Source: PGZG01 sp046292765 (GTDB taxonomy: Bacteria; Pseudomonadota; Gammaproteobacteria; Pseudomonadales; Alcanivoracaceae). From it: a stretch of 64,000 nucleotides of DNA. The notes under the pieces are model-generated. The model worked only from the letters and a program-made list of their open reading frames with translations. It ran no database searches and had not been told where the DNA came from. The position numbers and the translations under genes are program-made. Where the stretch lies: contig JBKBQA010000002.1 in NCBI GenBank assembly GCA_046292765.1, positions 558,001 to 622,000 on the forward strand, read 5' to 3'. Of this stretch, positions 8,446-16,977 are shown one piece after another; position 1 is the stretch's first letter, and every line of letters begins with the position of its first letter.

Positions 8446-9207
8446 TCAATCTGTGGTATCCGCCACCCGCTCGGGGTGAGGGTGAAACCCGACTCCTTTG
8501 CGCCAAAGCCTCCAGGCGTGGGCATAGATAGCCAGGCTGGCTTTCATCCCCTGAGCGCCATATTGCCGCAACACCGCAGCAAGGGCCGGGCCATCAGCAC
8601 TGTGACGGTGGAGGCGCACTCCAGCTGAAAACAGTGTCCCCTGATCGGTCACGTTGCGAATAATGACCGACAGGTCGCGATCATTCTGTGAAAGCTCCCA
8701 TCGGTATTTCATATCCATACCCATGAACGGAGAGACATGAAATGCTTTCTGGTGCTCGCATCCCAGCGTGCCACCCTGCTCAGACAGCACCAGCGGATAC
8801 CAATGGGTTTCGTGCCACGGCGTGTTACGCACCTCCGCCAGCACACTGTCCGGTCGTGAAGAACCTTCAGGGAAATGCCAGTAAAGCGACAACGGGTTGA
8901 ACAGCCAGCCAAACAGCCGTGGCTGTGATAGCAGGCACACAGCCCCTTCATGCCAATCCAGACCGTACAGTGCGGCTTTTGTCCTGACCCTGTCGGACAG
9001 TTTGCCCGCACCCCGGTCGAGGTAATCCCGCTCGGATACAACGCCCGGACGCCAACGCTTTCCCCACCAACCACTGCGCCCCAGCAGGCTGTCGATGTCA
9101 TCCAGATTCAGCCACAACCACCAGAATGGGTAGCGGAACGCATGGACGACCGGCCTCTCGCGCCGATGCCACACTTCCCCCGTGTAGATGGCGTGATCCG
9201 TAATCAC
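8446..9207 (-). CDS. DUF1365 domain protein
   Basis: 253 residues. Family landmarks are the N-terminal YTGEVWHRR and the RLFGWLFNPLSLYW and NTPWHETHWY segments. The biochemical function of DUF1365 is unestablished. It almost always travels with Cfa-like methyltransferases and FAD amine-oxidase-like proteins, so a role in a lipid-modification pathway is inferred. The GTG start overlaps the stop of the upstream FAD gene by four bases (GTGA), a sign of tight coupling. Confidence 0.9.
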   Translation of the reverse strand: MITDHAIYTGEVWHRRERPVVHAFRYPFWWLWLNLDDIDSLLGRSGWWGKRWRPGVVSERDYLDRGAGKLSDRVRTKAALYGLDWHEGAVCLLSQPRLFGWLFNPLSLYWHFPEGSSRPDSVLAEVRNTPWHETHWYPLVLSEQGGTLGCEHQKAFHVSPFMGMDMKYRWELSQNDRDLSVIIRNVTDQGTLFSAGVRLHRHSADGPALAAVLRQYGAQGMKASLAIYAHAWRLWRKGVGFHPHPERVADTTD

Positions 9208-10451
9208 AACGCTTCACCAAACCCGGCAGCGACATTCAGGGCCGAAACTACCCCGTCTTCGTGAAAGCCATTTCCGCACCAGGCTCCACAGAACCAGGCA
9301 TGGCGGCGACCATTGATACGATCCAGCAGTGCACTGCGGTTAGCGAGTCCATCGGGGGTAAACAGGGGGTGGCTGAAGTTGAAACGGCGATGAATCTTGT
9401 CGGGCGCGATCCGATCCGTGGCGTTCAGGGTGACGCACCAGGTCTGCTCGGCATCCAGCCCCTGCAGGATGTTCATGTTATAGGTCACCTGCACCCGTTC
9501 ACCGCGATGCTCGGGCAGCAGCGCGTTCCAGCTCGACCAGCAGCGACGATGACGCGGCAACAGTCGAGTGTCGGTGTGCAGCACCACCTCGTTATCCTGA
9601 TAGGGAATATTCGCCAGCAATGCCGTCTCATCCATGTCTGCATCCGCGAGCAGGGCCAGTGCCTGATCACTGTGGCAGGCAAAGATGACCTCGTCAAAGG
9701 CTTCGCTGCCCGCCGGCGTCTGCACCTCGGCACCCTCGCCGCTACGGGCGACTCGCAGCACCGGAGTTCCAGGGCGCACCTCAGCCTTCAGACTGGCAAG
9801 CAACTTTTCGACATAACGGCTCGAGCCGCCCGGGATCACATACCACTGGGGGCGATCATTGATCGTCAACAGCCCGTGATTATCGAAGAAGCGGACGAAA
9901 AAGCGGGCCGGGAACGAAGCCATATGCTCGTCGCTGCAGGACCAGATAGCGCCGCCCATCGGCAGGATGTAGTGATCACGAAAACGAGCGCCATAGCCGG
10001 CTTCATGCAGGTACTGCCCCAGTGGCAACTCCCCCGCAGCGCTATCCAGCAGACCGGTGGCCTCGCGGTTGAATCGGAGAATATCGCGGATCATGCCCCA
10101 GTGTGCCGGGGACACCAGATTCCGCTTTTGCGCAAAAAGCCCGCCGAGGCCATCGCCGGAGTATTCCAGCCCGGTGTGCTCACAACGGACGGCAAAACCC
10201 ATTTCTGCAGGTTGACGACCAATGCCGAGCTGCTCCAGCAAGCGATTGAAGTTGGGGTAGGTCCGGTCATTGAAAACAATAAAGCCAACGTCGACCTGCT
10301 GCTCGCCGCGAGGATCGTCCACCGCCACCGTACAGGCATGGCCGCCAATGCGGGGCTCGGCCTCGAACAACACCACCTGATGCCGTCGGCCGAGCACCCA
10401 CGCGGCGGTAAGGCCACTGATGCCACCACCTACTACTGCAATACGCTTCAT
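9204..10451 (-). CDS. FAD-dependent oxidoreductase (amine-oxidase/desaturase-like)
   Basis: 415 residues with an N-terminal Rossmann FAD site VVGGGISGLTAAW, followed by an acidic FAD-ribose residue (FEAEPRIGGHA), and a C-terminal FAD segment ending FCGAWCGNGFHEDG. This matches the NAD(P)-binding protein family that accompanies DUF1365 and Cfa enzymes. Substrate unknown; oxidation or saturation of acyl chains is plausible. The start overlaps the photolyase stop by four bases (ATGA). Confidence 0.9.
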   Translation of the reverse strand: MKRIAVVGGGISGLTAAWVLGRRHQVVLFEAEPRIGGHACTVAVDDPRGEQQVDVGFIVFNDRTYPNFNRLLEQLGIGRQPAEMGFAVRCEHTGLEYSGDGLGGLFAQKRNLVSPAHWGMIRDILRFNREATGLLDSAAGELPLGQYLHEAGYGARFRDHYILPMGGAIWSCSDEHMASFPARFFVRFFDNHGLLTINDRPQWYVIPGGSSRYVEKLLASLKAEVRPGTPVLRVARSGEGAEVQTPAGSEAFDEVIFACHSDQALALLADADMDETALLANIPYQDNEVVLHTDTRLLPRHRRCWSSWNALLPEHRGERVQVTYNMNILQGLDAEQTWCVTLNATDRIAPDKIHRRFNFSHPLFTPDGLANRSALLDRINGRRHAWFCGAWCGNGFHEDGVVSALNVAAGFGEAL

Positions 10452-11902
10452 GCACTCTCCGCTATGGCCTTGACCGCGCGAAACGCGGCGGTGACACGAT
10501 CTTTCACGCCGACGTGATCAACAATCGGCAACGGGTAACCGGCAGGCGGTACAGGCGCCTTCCAGGGCTGGTGAATCCACTTGCTATCCAGGCCCGCCAG
10601 TTCGGGCAGATAGCGACGAATAAAGAGACCCTCCGGGTCAAAGCGCTCGCTCTGTCGGACAGGGCTGAATACCCGGAAATAGGGGGCCGCATCCGTGCCG
10701 GTGGACGCACTCCATTGCCAGCCGCCATTGTTGGCGGCGAAATCACCATCGATCAGGTGGCGCATGAAAAACTGTTCGCCCCGCCGCCAGTCGATAAACA
10801 GGTGCTTGGTCAGGAACATGGCACTGACCATCCGCAAGCGGTTATGCATCCAGCCCGTAGCCAGCAGCTGCCGTTGCGCTGCATCCACCAGTGGATAGCC
10901 GGTGCGGCCCTCACACCAGGCAGCGAATGCGGTCTCGTCAGCGGACCAGCGAATCAGGTCGGTCTCCTGACGGAATGGCTGCCCCCAAGCGAGGCGCGGG
11001 ACGTTAGCCATAATCTGCCGGTAGAAATCGCGCCAGGCAAGCTCACTGATCCAGACCTCGGCGCCGGCCCGGAGGGACGCATGCCGCCGCGCCTCGCTGG
11101 CAAGCTGCCAGCATTCTGCCGCGGATACCGTCCCTGCTGACAACGCGGTAGACAGCAGACTGGTGCCAGCCTGGGCGGGAAAATCCCGGGTACTGCTGTA
11201 CTGCCCGAGCGATTTTTCGACAAACTGACAAAGCTGGCGCCGCGCTGCCTTTTCACCCGGCTGCCAATGCTGCCGTAGTGACGGGCTGACATTCAGAGCG
11301 GCCAACGCCCGCTCTACTATCGCGCGCCCCGGAAAGGATACGGCTTTGCCGGCGCGCGCTTTCGGCGCCGGCAGTGGCGTGGGTCCATGGGTCGCCAGCC
11401 AGCGCTCCCAGACCCGCCGGTACGGGGTGAACACACTGTAAGGCGTGCCCTGCCCTGTCATCAGCAGTCGGGGTGGCACCAGTACGCCGTGATCGAACCC
11501 GTCTATGACAACCTCCTGCTGACGAAGCAGCTCTGCCAATTGGCGGTCCCGACGCAGTTCATTCAGCGGGTACTCCCGGCCGCTAAATACGCGACCGACG
11601 CCTTCCTTCCGTACCCAGTCCGCCAACACCTGCGGGGCCGCATCGAAATCACCAGCATCGACCACATCAAGAGCAACACCGAGACGGCCCAGTGCGTCAC
11701 CAAGCTCCAGCAGGGACTCGAGCACATACCAGCGGCGCAAGGGCGCCACCTCGTGGCGATCCCATTGCTGTGGGCACAACAGATAAATCGCCCGGACCGG
11801 CTGCCCGGTGGCGAATGCTGCGTTCAGGGCGGCATGCTCATGGACGCGGAGATCATTCCGGTACCACACCAGAACAGGTGTTTGGGGGGTGGCGGAGGAC
11901 AT
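10448..11902 (-). CDS. phrB: Deoxyribodipyrimidine photolyase
   Basis: 484 residues that repair UV-induced cyclobutane dimers using blue light. The N-terminal antenna-binding alpha/beta domain starts VLVWYRNDLRVHEH; the C-terminal FAD domain shows RDFYRQIM, GWMHNRLRMV and NNGGWQWSASTGTDAAPYFR, the signature of class I CPD photolyases. Start at 11902 gives the standard N-terminus; the frame continues upstream to 12070 but would overlap the porin promoter. It heads a coupled operon with the FAD/DUF1365/Cfa genes, tying DNA repair to membrane-lipid change. Confidence 0.93.
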   Translation of the reverse strand: MSSATPQTPVLVWYRNDLRVHEHAALNAAFATGQPVRAIYLLCPQQWDRHEVAPLRRWYVLESLLELGDALGRLGVALDVVDAGDFDAAPQVLADWVRKEGVGRVFSGREYPLNELRRDRQLAELLRQQEVVIDGFDHGVLVPPRLLMTGQGTPYSVFTPYRRVWERWLATHGPTPLPAPKARAGKAVSFPGRAIVERALAALNVSPSLRQHWQPGEKAARRQLCQFVEKSLGQYSSTRDFPAQAGTSLLSTALSAGTVSAAECWQLASEARRHASLRAGAEVWISELAWRDFYRQIMANVPRLAWGQPFRQETDLIRWSADETAFAAWCEGRTGYPLVDAAQRQLLATGWMHNRLRMVSAMFLTKHLFIDWRRGEQFFMRHLIDGDFAANNGGWQWSASTGTDAAPYFRVFSPVRQSERFDPEGLFIRRYLPELAGLDSKWIHQPWKAPVPPAGYPLPIVDHVGVKDRVTAAFRAVKAIAESA

Positions 11903-11967
11903 GTGGACGGTTCCGGCTTGAAAAAGGGAATGATAGATCTTCACGCCGTGACCCCCATGTGAATGCC

Positions 11968-12000
11968 TCTTCATAAAACCGTCACGAAGTCGTAATCTGC
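11968..12000 (+). promoter_or_regulatory. Pho-box-like direct repeat upstream of the porin
   Basis: Three consecutive 11-bp units, TCTTCATAAAA, CCGTCACGAAG and TCGTAATCTGC, resemble the PhoB unit CTGTCATAAAA / CTGTAAT; the second unit keeps GTCA. The array lies 24 bases before the porin GTG start. No clear -10 follows, so PhoB control is an inference. It could equally serve the divergent phrB operon. Confidence 0.5.
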
Positions 12001-12024
12001 CGCCATCGCTCAGGAGGACCCACC

Positions 12025-13044
12025 GTGAAGCACCCTCTACGTTTCGCCCTGCTGCTGCTTGGCAGCACACCGCTTACCCTGCTGGCCCAGAATGCCGAGC
12101 TGTACGGTCGTTTTCATGTCTCCATGGACCATCTACAAGCCGACAGCCAGGGTGAAGGCACGACCCTGTCCAGTAACAGCAGTCGACTGGGGGTCAGAGG
12201 AAAGCAGTCCGTCACTGACGCACTCGCCGCTATCTGGCAAGTGGAGGTCGGCATCCGGGCCGAGAATGACAGTGCCATCAGCACCGACCGCGATACCTTT
12301 GTCGGCCTGATTGGCAATTGGGGGCAACTGCGTGCTGGCCGTTTCGATACGCCGATGAAGCGGATGCACAGCCGCGTCAACCTGTTCGGCGATCAGGTCG
12401 GCGATGCTCGCAACCTGCTAAGAGCAGACGATGCCGCAACGGGCACCAGCTGGTGGGACGAACGACTGCGAAACAGTATCGCCTATCGCAGCCCTGCCCA
12501 GGCCGGAGCGACAGCCAGTCTGCACTACTCCACCAATCAGGATAGCGGCGCAGCGACCAGCTCTGATCAGGCGTCGTGGAGCGCATCGCTGGAATGGCAG
12601 GGAAAAAACCTCTGGCTGGGTGTAGCCCACGAGGACTCTGGAAAAACAGTTGGCGGCAACTTTATCGAGCGTCGCGCCACCCGGGCATCGGCCAATCTGG
12701 AGCTGGGAGGATTGCGTCTGGTCGGCCTCTGGCAGCATGCTCGCCACCCGGATATCACCGCATGGGGGGCAGGCCTGCGTTACGCTGCCAGCGAGCGCAT
12801 TGCGGTGAAGAGTCACTATTATCAGATTGAGGCCCGCAATAGCACCGGCGATGCGGAGCTGTTTGCCGTCGGGCTCGACTACACTCTGGCCAAGCCCCTG
12901 ATGTTCTATCTGAATTACGGACAGGTTATCAATGGCGACAGCAGTGCCCGCACTCCCTGGAAAGAGGGCCGCAGTGACAGCCTTGTCACCGGCGACGGCG
13001 ATGCGCCGGAAGCAGTATCGATCGGCATGGTGTACCGCTTCTGA
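12025..13044 (+). CDS. Gram-negative porin
   Basis: 339-residue outer-membrane beta-barrel. The signal peptide is MKHPLRFALLLLGSTPLTLLAQ. The barrel starts NAELYGRFHVS and ends with the C-terminal Phe signature (IGMVYRF). A GKQSVTDALAAIWQVE segment and GNWGQLRAGRFDTPM (loop 3 region) are typical of general porins (Gram-neg porin/Porin_4). It starts with GTG, preceded by AGGAGG at 12012-12017. The upstream Pho-box-like repeat suggests phosphate-limited expression. Ion specificity cannot be told from sequence. Divergent from phrB, convergent with the LpxO-like gene. Confidence 0.88.
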   Translation: MKHPLRFALLLLGSTPLTLLAQNAELYGRFHVSMDHLQADSQGEGTTLSSNSSRLGVRGKQSVTDALAAIWQVEVGIRAENDSAISTDRDTFVGLIGNWGQLRAGRFDTPMKRMHSRVNLFGDQVGDARNLLRADDAATGTSWWDERLRNSIAYRSPAQAGATASLHYSTNQDSGAATSSDQASWSASLEWQGKNLWLGVAHEDSGKTVGGNFIERRATRASANLELGGLRLVGLWQHARHPDITAWGAGLRYAASERIAVKSHYYQIEARNSTGDAELFAVGLDYTLAKPLMFYLNYGQVINGDSSARTPWKEGRSDSLVTGDGDAPEAVSIGMVYRF

Positions 13045-13048
13045 CGTC

Positions 13049-13076
13049 AGGCCGGCCGTGGCAGCACGGCCGGCCT
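13049..13076. terminator. Convergent hairpin between porin and LpxO-like gene
   Basis: AGGCCGGCCGTG (13049-13060) and CACGGCCGGCCT (13065-13076) form a perfect 12-bp stem with loop GCAG. It lies just past the porin stop and covers the end of the opposite gene. No T-run on either side. Confidence 0.55.
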
Positions 13077-13980
13077 ACCAGATTGCCCGCGCCAGCAACG
13101 CCAGCACAGAAAGAATCACCAGCCACTTGCCAATCTGGTAGACCGGTCGATTCCAGTGCTTGATTCGCTTCAGCATTTTCTTGTAGCCAAGCACTGCTTG
13201 CCCGACGCGGTTACCGATGCCCGTGTAACTGCTATCCAGATTATCGATGGCAAACAGGCTATTGAAGAATCTCCCGAAATAAAAATAGAGGCGCTGAATG
13301 AACTGAGGGCGCATCGGTCGGTCGATATCTGTCATCAGAATGATTCTGGGCACATCGGTATCGTTATAGGCCGAATGCAGATAGGTCTCATCGAAGATAA
13401 TGCTATCCCCGTCTTTCCACTTGTAGTCTTCATCATTGATGATCAAGCCACAACCGTCGGAATTGGGCGTGGACAATCCCAGCGAGTAACGCAAGGTATA
13501 GGCAAAGGGATCGTGATGCTTGCTAAGGCGTTTGCCAGGCATCAGCACAGCAAACAGGGCGATGTTCATCCCCGGCACCTGATCGATCAGGGCCCGGGTT
13601 TTGGGCGCCAGTTCGAACGCTGAGGGAATCTCGTTGTTGTAGATTTTCAGGTAAAAACTTTTCCAGCGATTGTCTTTGTAGAAACTGCTCGCCGGCAGAT
13701 CATTCTTCACCGCAATATGCCCCTGACCGTAAAGCGCCAGTGCCTCGTCGCGAATCACTTCCCAATTCTCTTCGAGAATGCGGGTCTCTGGAAAGGCATC
13801 GCGGCCAAGTCGGGCGCTGGTCGGAACGCGCGAACAAAGGTAGGCCGGAATATTGAATGGCACCATAAAGGTGGAAAAGTCGGTCAACTGACGCCCGAGG
13901 TCAAAGGTCTCCCGGTTGCGCAGCCGGATAAATACAATACTTCCAACATAGACCATCACCAGCGTGACAACGATAACCAT
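13075..13980 (-). CDS. LpxO-like aspartyl/asparaginyl beta-hydroxylase family dioxygenase
   Basis: 301 residues from the ATG at 13980, which follows a strong GGGGAGGGGG site. There is an N-terminal membrane helix (MVIVVTLVMVYVGSIVFI) and another at the C-terminus (~275-297). The Fe(II)/2-oxoglutarate site is visible: H155 and D157 in KHHDP, H202 in ETYLHSAYN and R212. LpxO hydroxylates a lipid A acyl chain at the inner membrane, and membrane anchoring plus fold fit this. Substrate not proven. Confidence 0.75.
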   Translation of the reverse strand: MVIVVTLVMVYVGSIVFIRLRNRETFDLGRQLTDFSTFMVPFNIPAYLCSRVPTSARLGRDAFPETRILEENWEVIRDEALALYGQGHIAVKNDLPASSFYKDNRWKSFYLKIYNNEIPSAFELAPKTRALIDQVPGMNIALFAVLMPGKRLSKHHDPFAYTLRYSLGLSTPNSDGCGLIINDEDYKWKDGDSIIFDETYLHSAYNDTDVPRIILMTDIDRPMRPQFIQRLYFYFGRFFNSLFAIDNLDSSYTGIGNRVGQAVLGYKKMLKRIKHWNRPVYQIGKWLVILSVLALLARAIW

Positions 13981-14056
13981 GTCCCCCTCCCCATTCCTTG
14001 TTAGCACAGACCGGCAGTGCCACCGATGGCTATTTCACCGATGATATTGCCATAAC

Positions 14057-14088
14057 AAAAAGCCCCACAGCAGGCTGCGGGGCTTTTT
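14057..14088 (-). terminator. Rho-independent terminator of tRNA-Lys
   Basis: AAAAAGCCCC (14057-14066) and GGGGCTTTTT (14079-14088) flank an inner CAGC/GCTG pairing. The stem is GC-rich with T-runs on both strands, so it can stop transcription in either direction. It lies 12 bases beyond the tRNA 3' end. Confidence 0.85.
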
Positions 14089-14100
14089 GCGTTTCGATAG

Positions 14101-14175
14101 TGGTGGGTCGTGATGGATTCGAACCATCGACCAATTGGTTAAAAGCCAACTGCTCTACCGCTGAGCTAACGACCC
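14101..14175 (-). tRNA. tRNA-Lys (anticodon TTT)
   Basis: 75 nt on the minus strand with the CCA end encoded. The acceptor stem is GGGTCGT/ACGACCC, the D-arm GCTCAGCGGTAGAGC, the anticodon loop CTTTTAA with TTT at 14141-14143, and the T-arm GATGGTTCGAATCCATC. It sits downstream of queC, the location I recall for tRNA-Lys in Pseudomonas, and has its own promoter and terminator. Confidence 0.98.
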
Positions 14176-14191
14176 GCCGAAAGAGGCGCAA

Positions 14192-14219
14192 ATGATACTG
14201 ATTTTTCCTGTCCCTACAA
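14192..14219 (-). promoter_or_regulatory. Promoter of tRNA-Lys
   Basis: Minus strand TTGTAG (14214-14219), 16-base spacer, TATCAT (14192-14197), then a GC-rich discriminator (GCGCCTC) before the tRNA. A GC-rich discriminator is typical of stable-RNA promoters under stringent control. Confidence 0.6.
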
Positions 14220-14260
14220 GGGCAAATGGAACATTTTTGTCACATGGCAGGCTCGCAAGG

Positions 14261-14938
14261 TCAATCCGGGACGTAACGGGTAGGATCAGCCATGCCCGCA
14301 TGCCGAAACCCTTCTGCACGCAACTGGCAACTGTCGCACCGCCCGCAGGCCTGCCCGGCCGGGGACGCCTGATAACAGGACACGGTCAGAGAATAGTCCA
14401 GCCCTGCCGCCACACCGGCACGGATAATCTCTGCCTTGGTCATGTTGAGCAGCGGAGTGCACAGACGCGGTCCATGCCCTTCGACACCGGCTCGGGTGGC
14501 GACATCCGCCAGCGTCTGGAACGCCTGAACGAACGCCGGACGGCAATCCGGGTAACCAGAATAATCCACTGCATTAATGCCGATGTGGATCTCGCCGGCA
14601 TCAAGCACCTCGGACAACCCCAGCGCCAACGCCAGAAACACGGTGTTCCGGGCAGGCACGTAGGTCACGGGAATGCCCTCTCCCCCGGCATCCGGGACAG
14701 CAATGGTCACATCCGTCAGGGCCGAACCACCGATGGTATCGAGCCCGAGGCGGATGACCCGATGACTAGCCGCGCCAAGTGCCTCAGCAAGACGCTCTGC
14801 CGCAAGCAGCTCCGCCCGGTGACGCTGACCGTAATCAAAGGAGACCGTGTGACACTCATGCCCCTGTGCCCTCGCCAGTGCCAGACAGGTCGCTGAGTCG
14901 AGTCCGCCGGAAAGTAACACCACCGCCCGCGCCATCAT
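14261..14938 (-). CDS. queC: 7-cyano-7-deazaguanine synthase
   Basis: 225 residues. Converts 7-carboxy-7-deazaguanine to preQ0 with ATP and ammonia in queuosine synthesis. The PP-loop LSGGLDS is at ~9-15. The zinc-binding cysteines are in CYQASPAGQACGRCDSC near residues 187-204. It follows queE with a four-base overlap, so consecutive pathway enzymes are made together. Confidence 0.96.
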   Translation of the reverse strand: MMARAVVLLSGGLDSATCLALARAQGHECHTVSFDYGQRHRAELLAAERLAEALGAASHRVIRLGLDTIGGSALTDVTIAVPDAGGEGIPVTYVPARNTVFLALALGLSEVLDAGEIHIGINAVDYSGYPDCRPAFVQAFQTLADVATRAGVEGHGPRLCTPLLNMTKAEIIRAGVAAGLDYSLTVSCYQASPAGQACGRCDSCQLRAEGFRHAGMADPTRYVPD

Positions 14939-15576
14939 CGTCCCCTGCTGTCCTGCCAGAGCACCTTGTGCAGCTGCAGCTGAAAGCGGACCGGCAGCCG
15001 GTCTGCCAGAATCCAGCTAGCCAGCATCGCGGGATCCAGCTGACCAAACACCGGAGAAAACAGCACATCCCCCACCCGCTGGTCGAGACGATACTGATCC
15101 ATCTGCAACCGCGCCCAGTCGTAATCGCGTCGGTCGGCCAGCACAAACTTGACCTGATCTTTCGCTGCCAGCAGGGCTATGTTGCCGAGGAGATTGTTGT
15201 GCATTTCACCGGAGCCCGGTGCCTTGAGGTCCATCACCACGCTGACCCGGGGGTCCACCTCGCTGATGTCGAGGGCGCCGCCCGTTTCAACATTGACCTG
15301 ATATCCGGCATCACAGAGTCGGGCCATCAACTCATGTACCGCCGGCTGGGCGAGCGGTTCTCCACCCGTGACCGTGACATAATCGGCGCCATAACGGGCA
15401 ACATCCTCCAGCACTCTGTCTAGGCTGACCTTCTCGCCGCCGTGGAAGGCGTATTCGGTATCGCACCAGACGCAACGCTGGGGGCAACCGGTCAACCGTA
15501 CGAATACCGTTGGTCGGCCAACAGTTCGAGCTTCCCCTTGCAGGGAGTGGAAAATCTCGCTGATACGCAATTCCAC
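14935..15576 (-). CDS. queE: 7-carboxy-7-deazaguanine synthase
   Basis: 213-residue radical SAM enzyme that makes 7-carboxy-7-deazaguanine from tetrahydropterin in the preQ0 pathway. The [4Fe-4S] motif is CPQRCVWC (C31, C35, C38), the usual CxxxCxxC. SLQGEARTVGRPTVFVRL precedes it, and the TVTGGEPLAQP segment (~85-95) is the SAM-binding GGEP. It is downstream of cpoB and coupled to queC. Confidence 0.95.
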   Translation of the reverse strand: MELRISEIFHSLQGEARTVGRPTVFVRLTGCPQRCVWCDTEYAFHGGEKVSLDRVLEDVARYGADYVTVTGGEPLAQPAVHELMARLCDAGYQVNVETGGALDISEVDPRVSVVMDLKAPGSGEMHNNLLGNIALLAAKDQVKFVLADRRDYDWARLQMDQYRLDQRVGDVLFSPVFGQLDPAMLASWILADRLPVRFQLQLHKVLWQDSRGR

Positions 15577-15613
15577 GTCTGCCTCAACAGGCTCCGGGCG
15601 GAGCCATCAGACC

Positions 15614-16351
15614 TTACTTGAGTTGTTCCAGCATGGTCCGGGCGTAACCCGCCTCGGACGACGTCGGGAACTGCTGAATGACACGGTTGAGTGTGGTTCT
15701 GGCATCTGCCGCCCTGCCACTCTCGGCCTCGAGCACGGCGAGCCGGTAAAGTGCCGCCGGCACACGGGAGCTGTCCGGGAACCGCTCGATCACAGTGCGG
15801 AACTGCACCATGGCCCCGTCACGGTCGGGTTTCTCCAGACTGCGCAGGGCTTCACCGAGCCAGAAATGGGAAAAATCCCTGAACTGGCCTTGGGGATAAT
15901 CCTGAAGGTATTTCTGGAATGCCTGTCGGGCATCGTCAAACTTGCTGGCGTAAAGCAGCTCGCGAGCAGCCATATACGCTGCACGCTCCGCCTCCGGATC
16001 CACATTTGCCGACTGGCCAGTGGCGCCAGCAACGGGCTGGCGCGGCTGGGAGGACGCCGACAGCGCATTGAGGCGACTGTCGATATCAAGATAGCGTTCA
16101 CGCTCGGCCCGCTTCATGGAGTCGAGCTCGTGCCGCAATTCGTCAAACTGTCCGCGCAGCATGCCGATTTCCTGCTCATACTGCTGCAGCTGCTGCATCA
16201 ACATCATCAGGGCTTCGTCACTGACAGCGCTGCCCTGACCACTTCGCGAACTATTCACCCTGTCTTCAACGGAAAGTGGGCCGAGGCCCTGCCCGAAGGC
16301 AGAGACCGTCAGCCCACCCAGAAGAACGCCGGCAATCAGGCGTTTCATCAT
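15614..16351 (-). CDS. cpoB: Tol-Pal system protein CpoB (YbgF)
   Basis: 245-residue periplasmic protein that coordinates outer-membrane constriction with PBP1B-dependent septal synthesis. The signal peptide is MMKRLIAGVLLGGLTVSAFGQ. A coiled coil follows (~45-95, LMQQLQQYEQEIGMLRGQFD), then three TPR repeats (~125-245) with the Tol-Pal YbgF C-terminal signature YPQGQFRDFSHFWLGE. It ends the Tol-Pal cluster behind pal. Confidence 0.95.
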   Translation of the reverse strand: MMKRLIAGVLLGGLTVSAFGQGLGPLSVEDRVNSSRSGQGSAVSDEALMMLMQQLQQYEQEIGMLRGQFDELRHELDSMKRAERERYLDIDSRLNALSASSQPRQPVAGATGQSANVDPEAERAAYMAARELLYASKFDDARQAFQKYLQDYPQGQFRDFSHFWLGEALRSLEKPDRDGAMVQFRTVIERFPDSSRVPAALYRLAVLEAESGRAADARTTLNRVIQQFPTSSEAGYARTMLEQLK

Positions 16352-16363
16352 CCCCGCGTCCTG

Positions 16364-16930
16364 TTACGGACGGCCGGACAGATAGTTCAGCTCTACGCGG
16401 CGGTTCTTGGCCCAGGACATCTCGTCGCTGCCATAGGCGGCCGGCTTCTCTTCACCGTAGCTGACGACTTCGATCTGGGCAGCAGAGACGCCCTGCACAC
16501 GCAGGAACTTCTCTACCGACTGGGCGCGACGCTCAGCCAGAGCAACGTTGTATTCGCGGGTGCCGCGCTCGTCAGCATGACCTTCCAGACGTACCTTGGC
16601 GTTACTGTTGCCTTTCAGGTAGTTGGCATGGGCACGGAGGGTCTCGAACGCTGCAGCCGGTACCGACGAGTTATCGAAGGCGAAATAGATGATACGGCTG
16701 TTTGTAGTGCCATCGTAGTTGGACGGATGGTTGTGGAAGTTGTCAGCGGTCAGGGCGATGGCGCTCTGTTGGGCCTGGATCGGCTGTTCCTGAACGGCAG
16801 AAACCTGGGAACCGCTCTGCGCGCCTGGCTGCAGATCACCGCTCTGGTCGTCGGTTGGCTTGCTGGAGCAAGCGACAAGGGAGGAAGCAAGCAGTACTGC
16901 GAACAACGGTTTGGAAGCAAAGGCACGCAT
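16364..16930 (-). CDS. pal: Peptidoglycan-associated lipoprotein Pal
   Basis: 188 residues. Lipobox LVAC (C21) predicts outer-membrane anchoring. The OmpA-like peptidoglycan-binding domain (~80-188) shows IYFAFDNSSV, LEGHADERGTREYNVALAERRA and the NRRVEL end. It binds TolB and peptidoglycan to hold the outer membrane to the wall during division. Ordered after tolB as in other gammaproteobacteria. Confidence 0.97.
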   Translation of the reverse strand: MRAFASKPLFAVLLASSLVACSSKPTDDQSGDLQPGAQSGSQVSAVQEQPIQAQQSAIALTADNFHNHPSNYDGTTNSRIIYFAFDNSSVPAAAFETLRAHANYLKGNSNAKVRLEGHADERGTREYNVALAERRAQSVEKFLRVQGVSAAQIEVVSYGEEKPAAYGSDEMSWAKNRRVELNYLSGRP

Positions 16931-16977
16931 GGGTGACTCCTGTTAAGTAGCGTATTTGGGCAAATGCCCGGTGGATA

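Noticed and set aside
9261..10517. 418-residue plus-strand open frame over the FAD oxidoreductase gene
   Set aside because: Antisense shadow; the minus-strand frame has an intact Rossmann motif and operon overlap.
15623..16936. 437-residue plus-strand open frame over cpoB and pal
   Set aside because: Antisense shadow of cpoB and pal; no recognisable domain and atypical composition.
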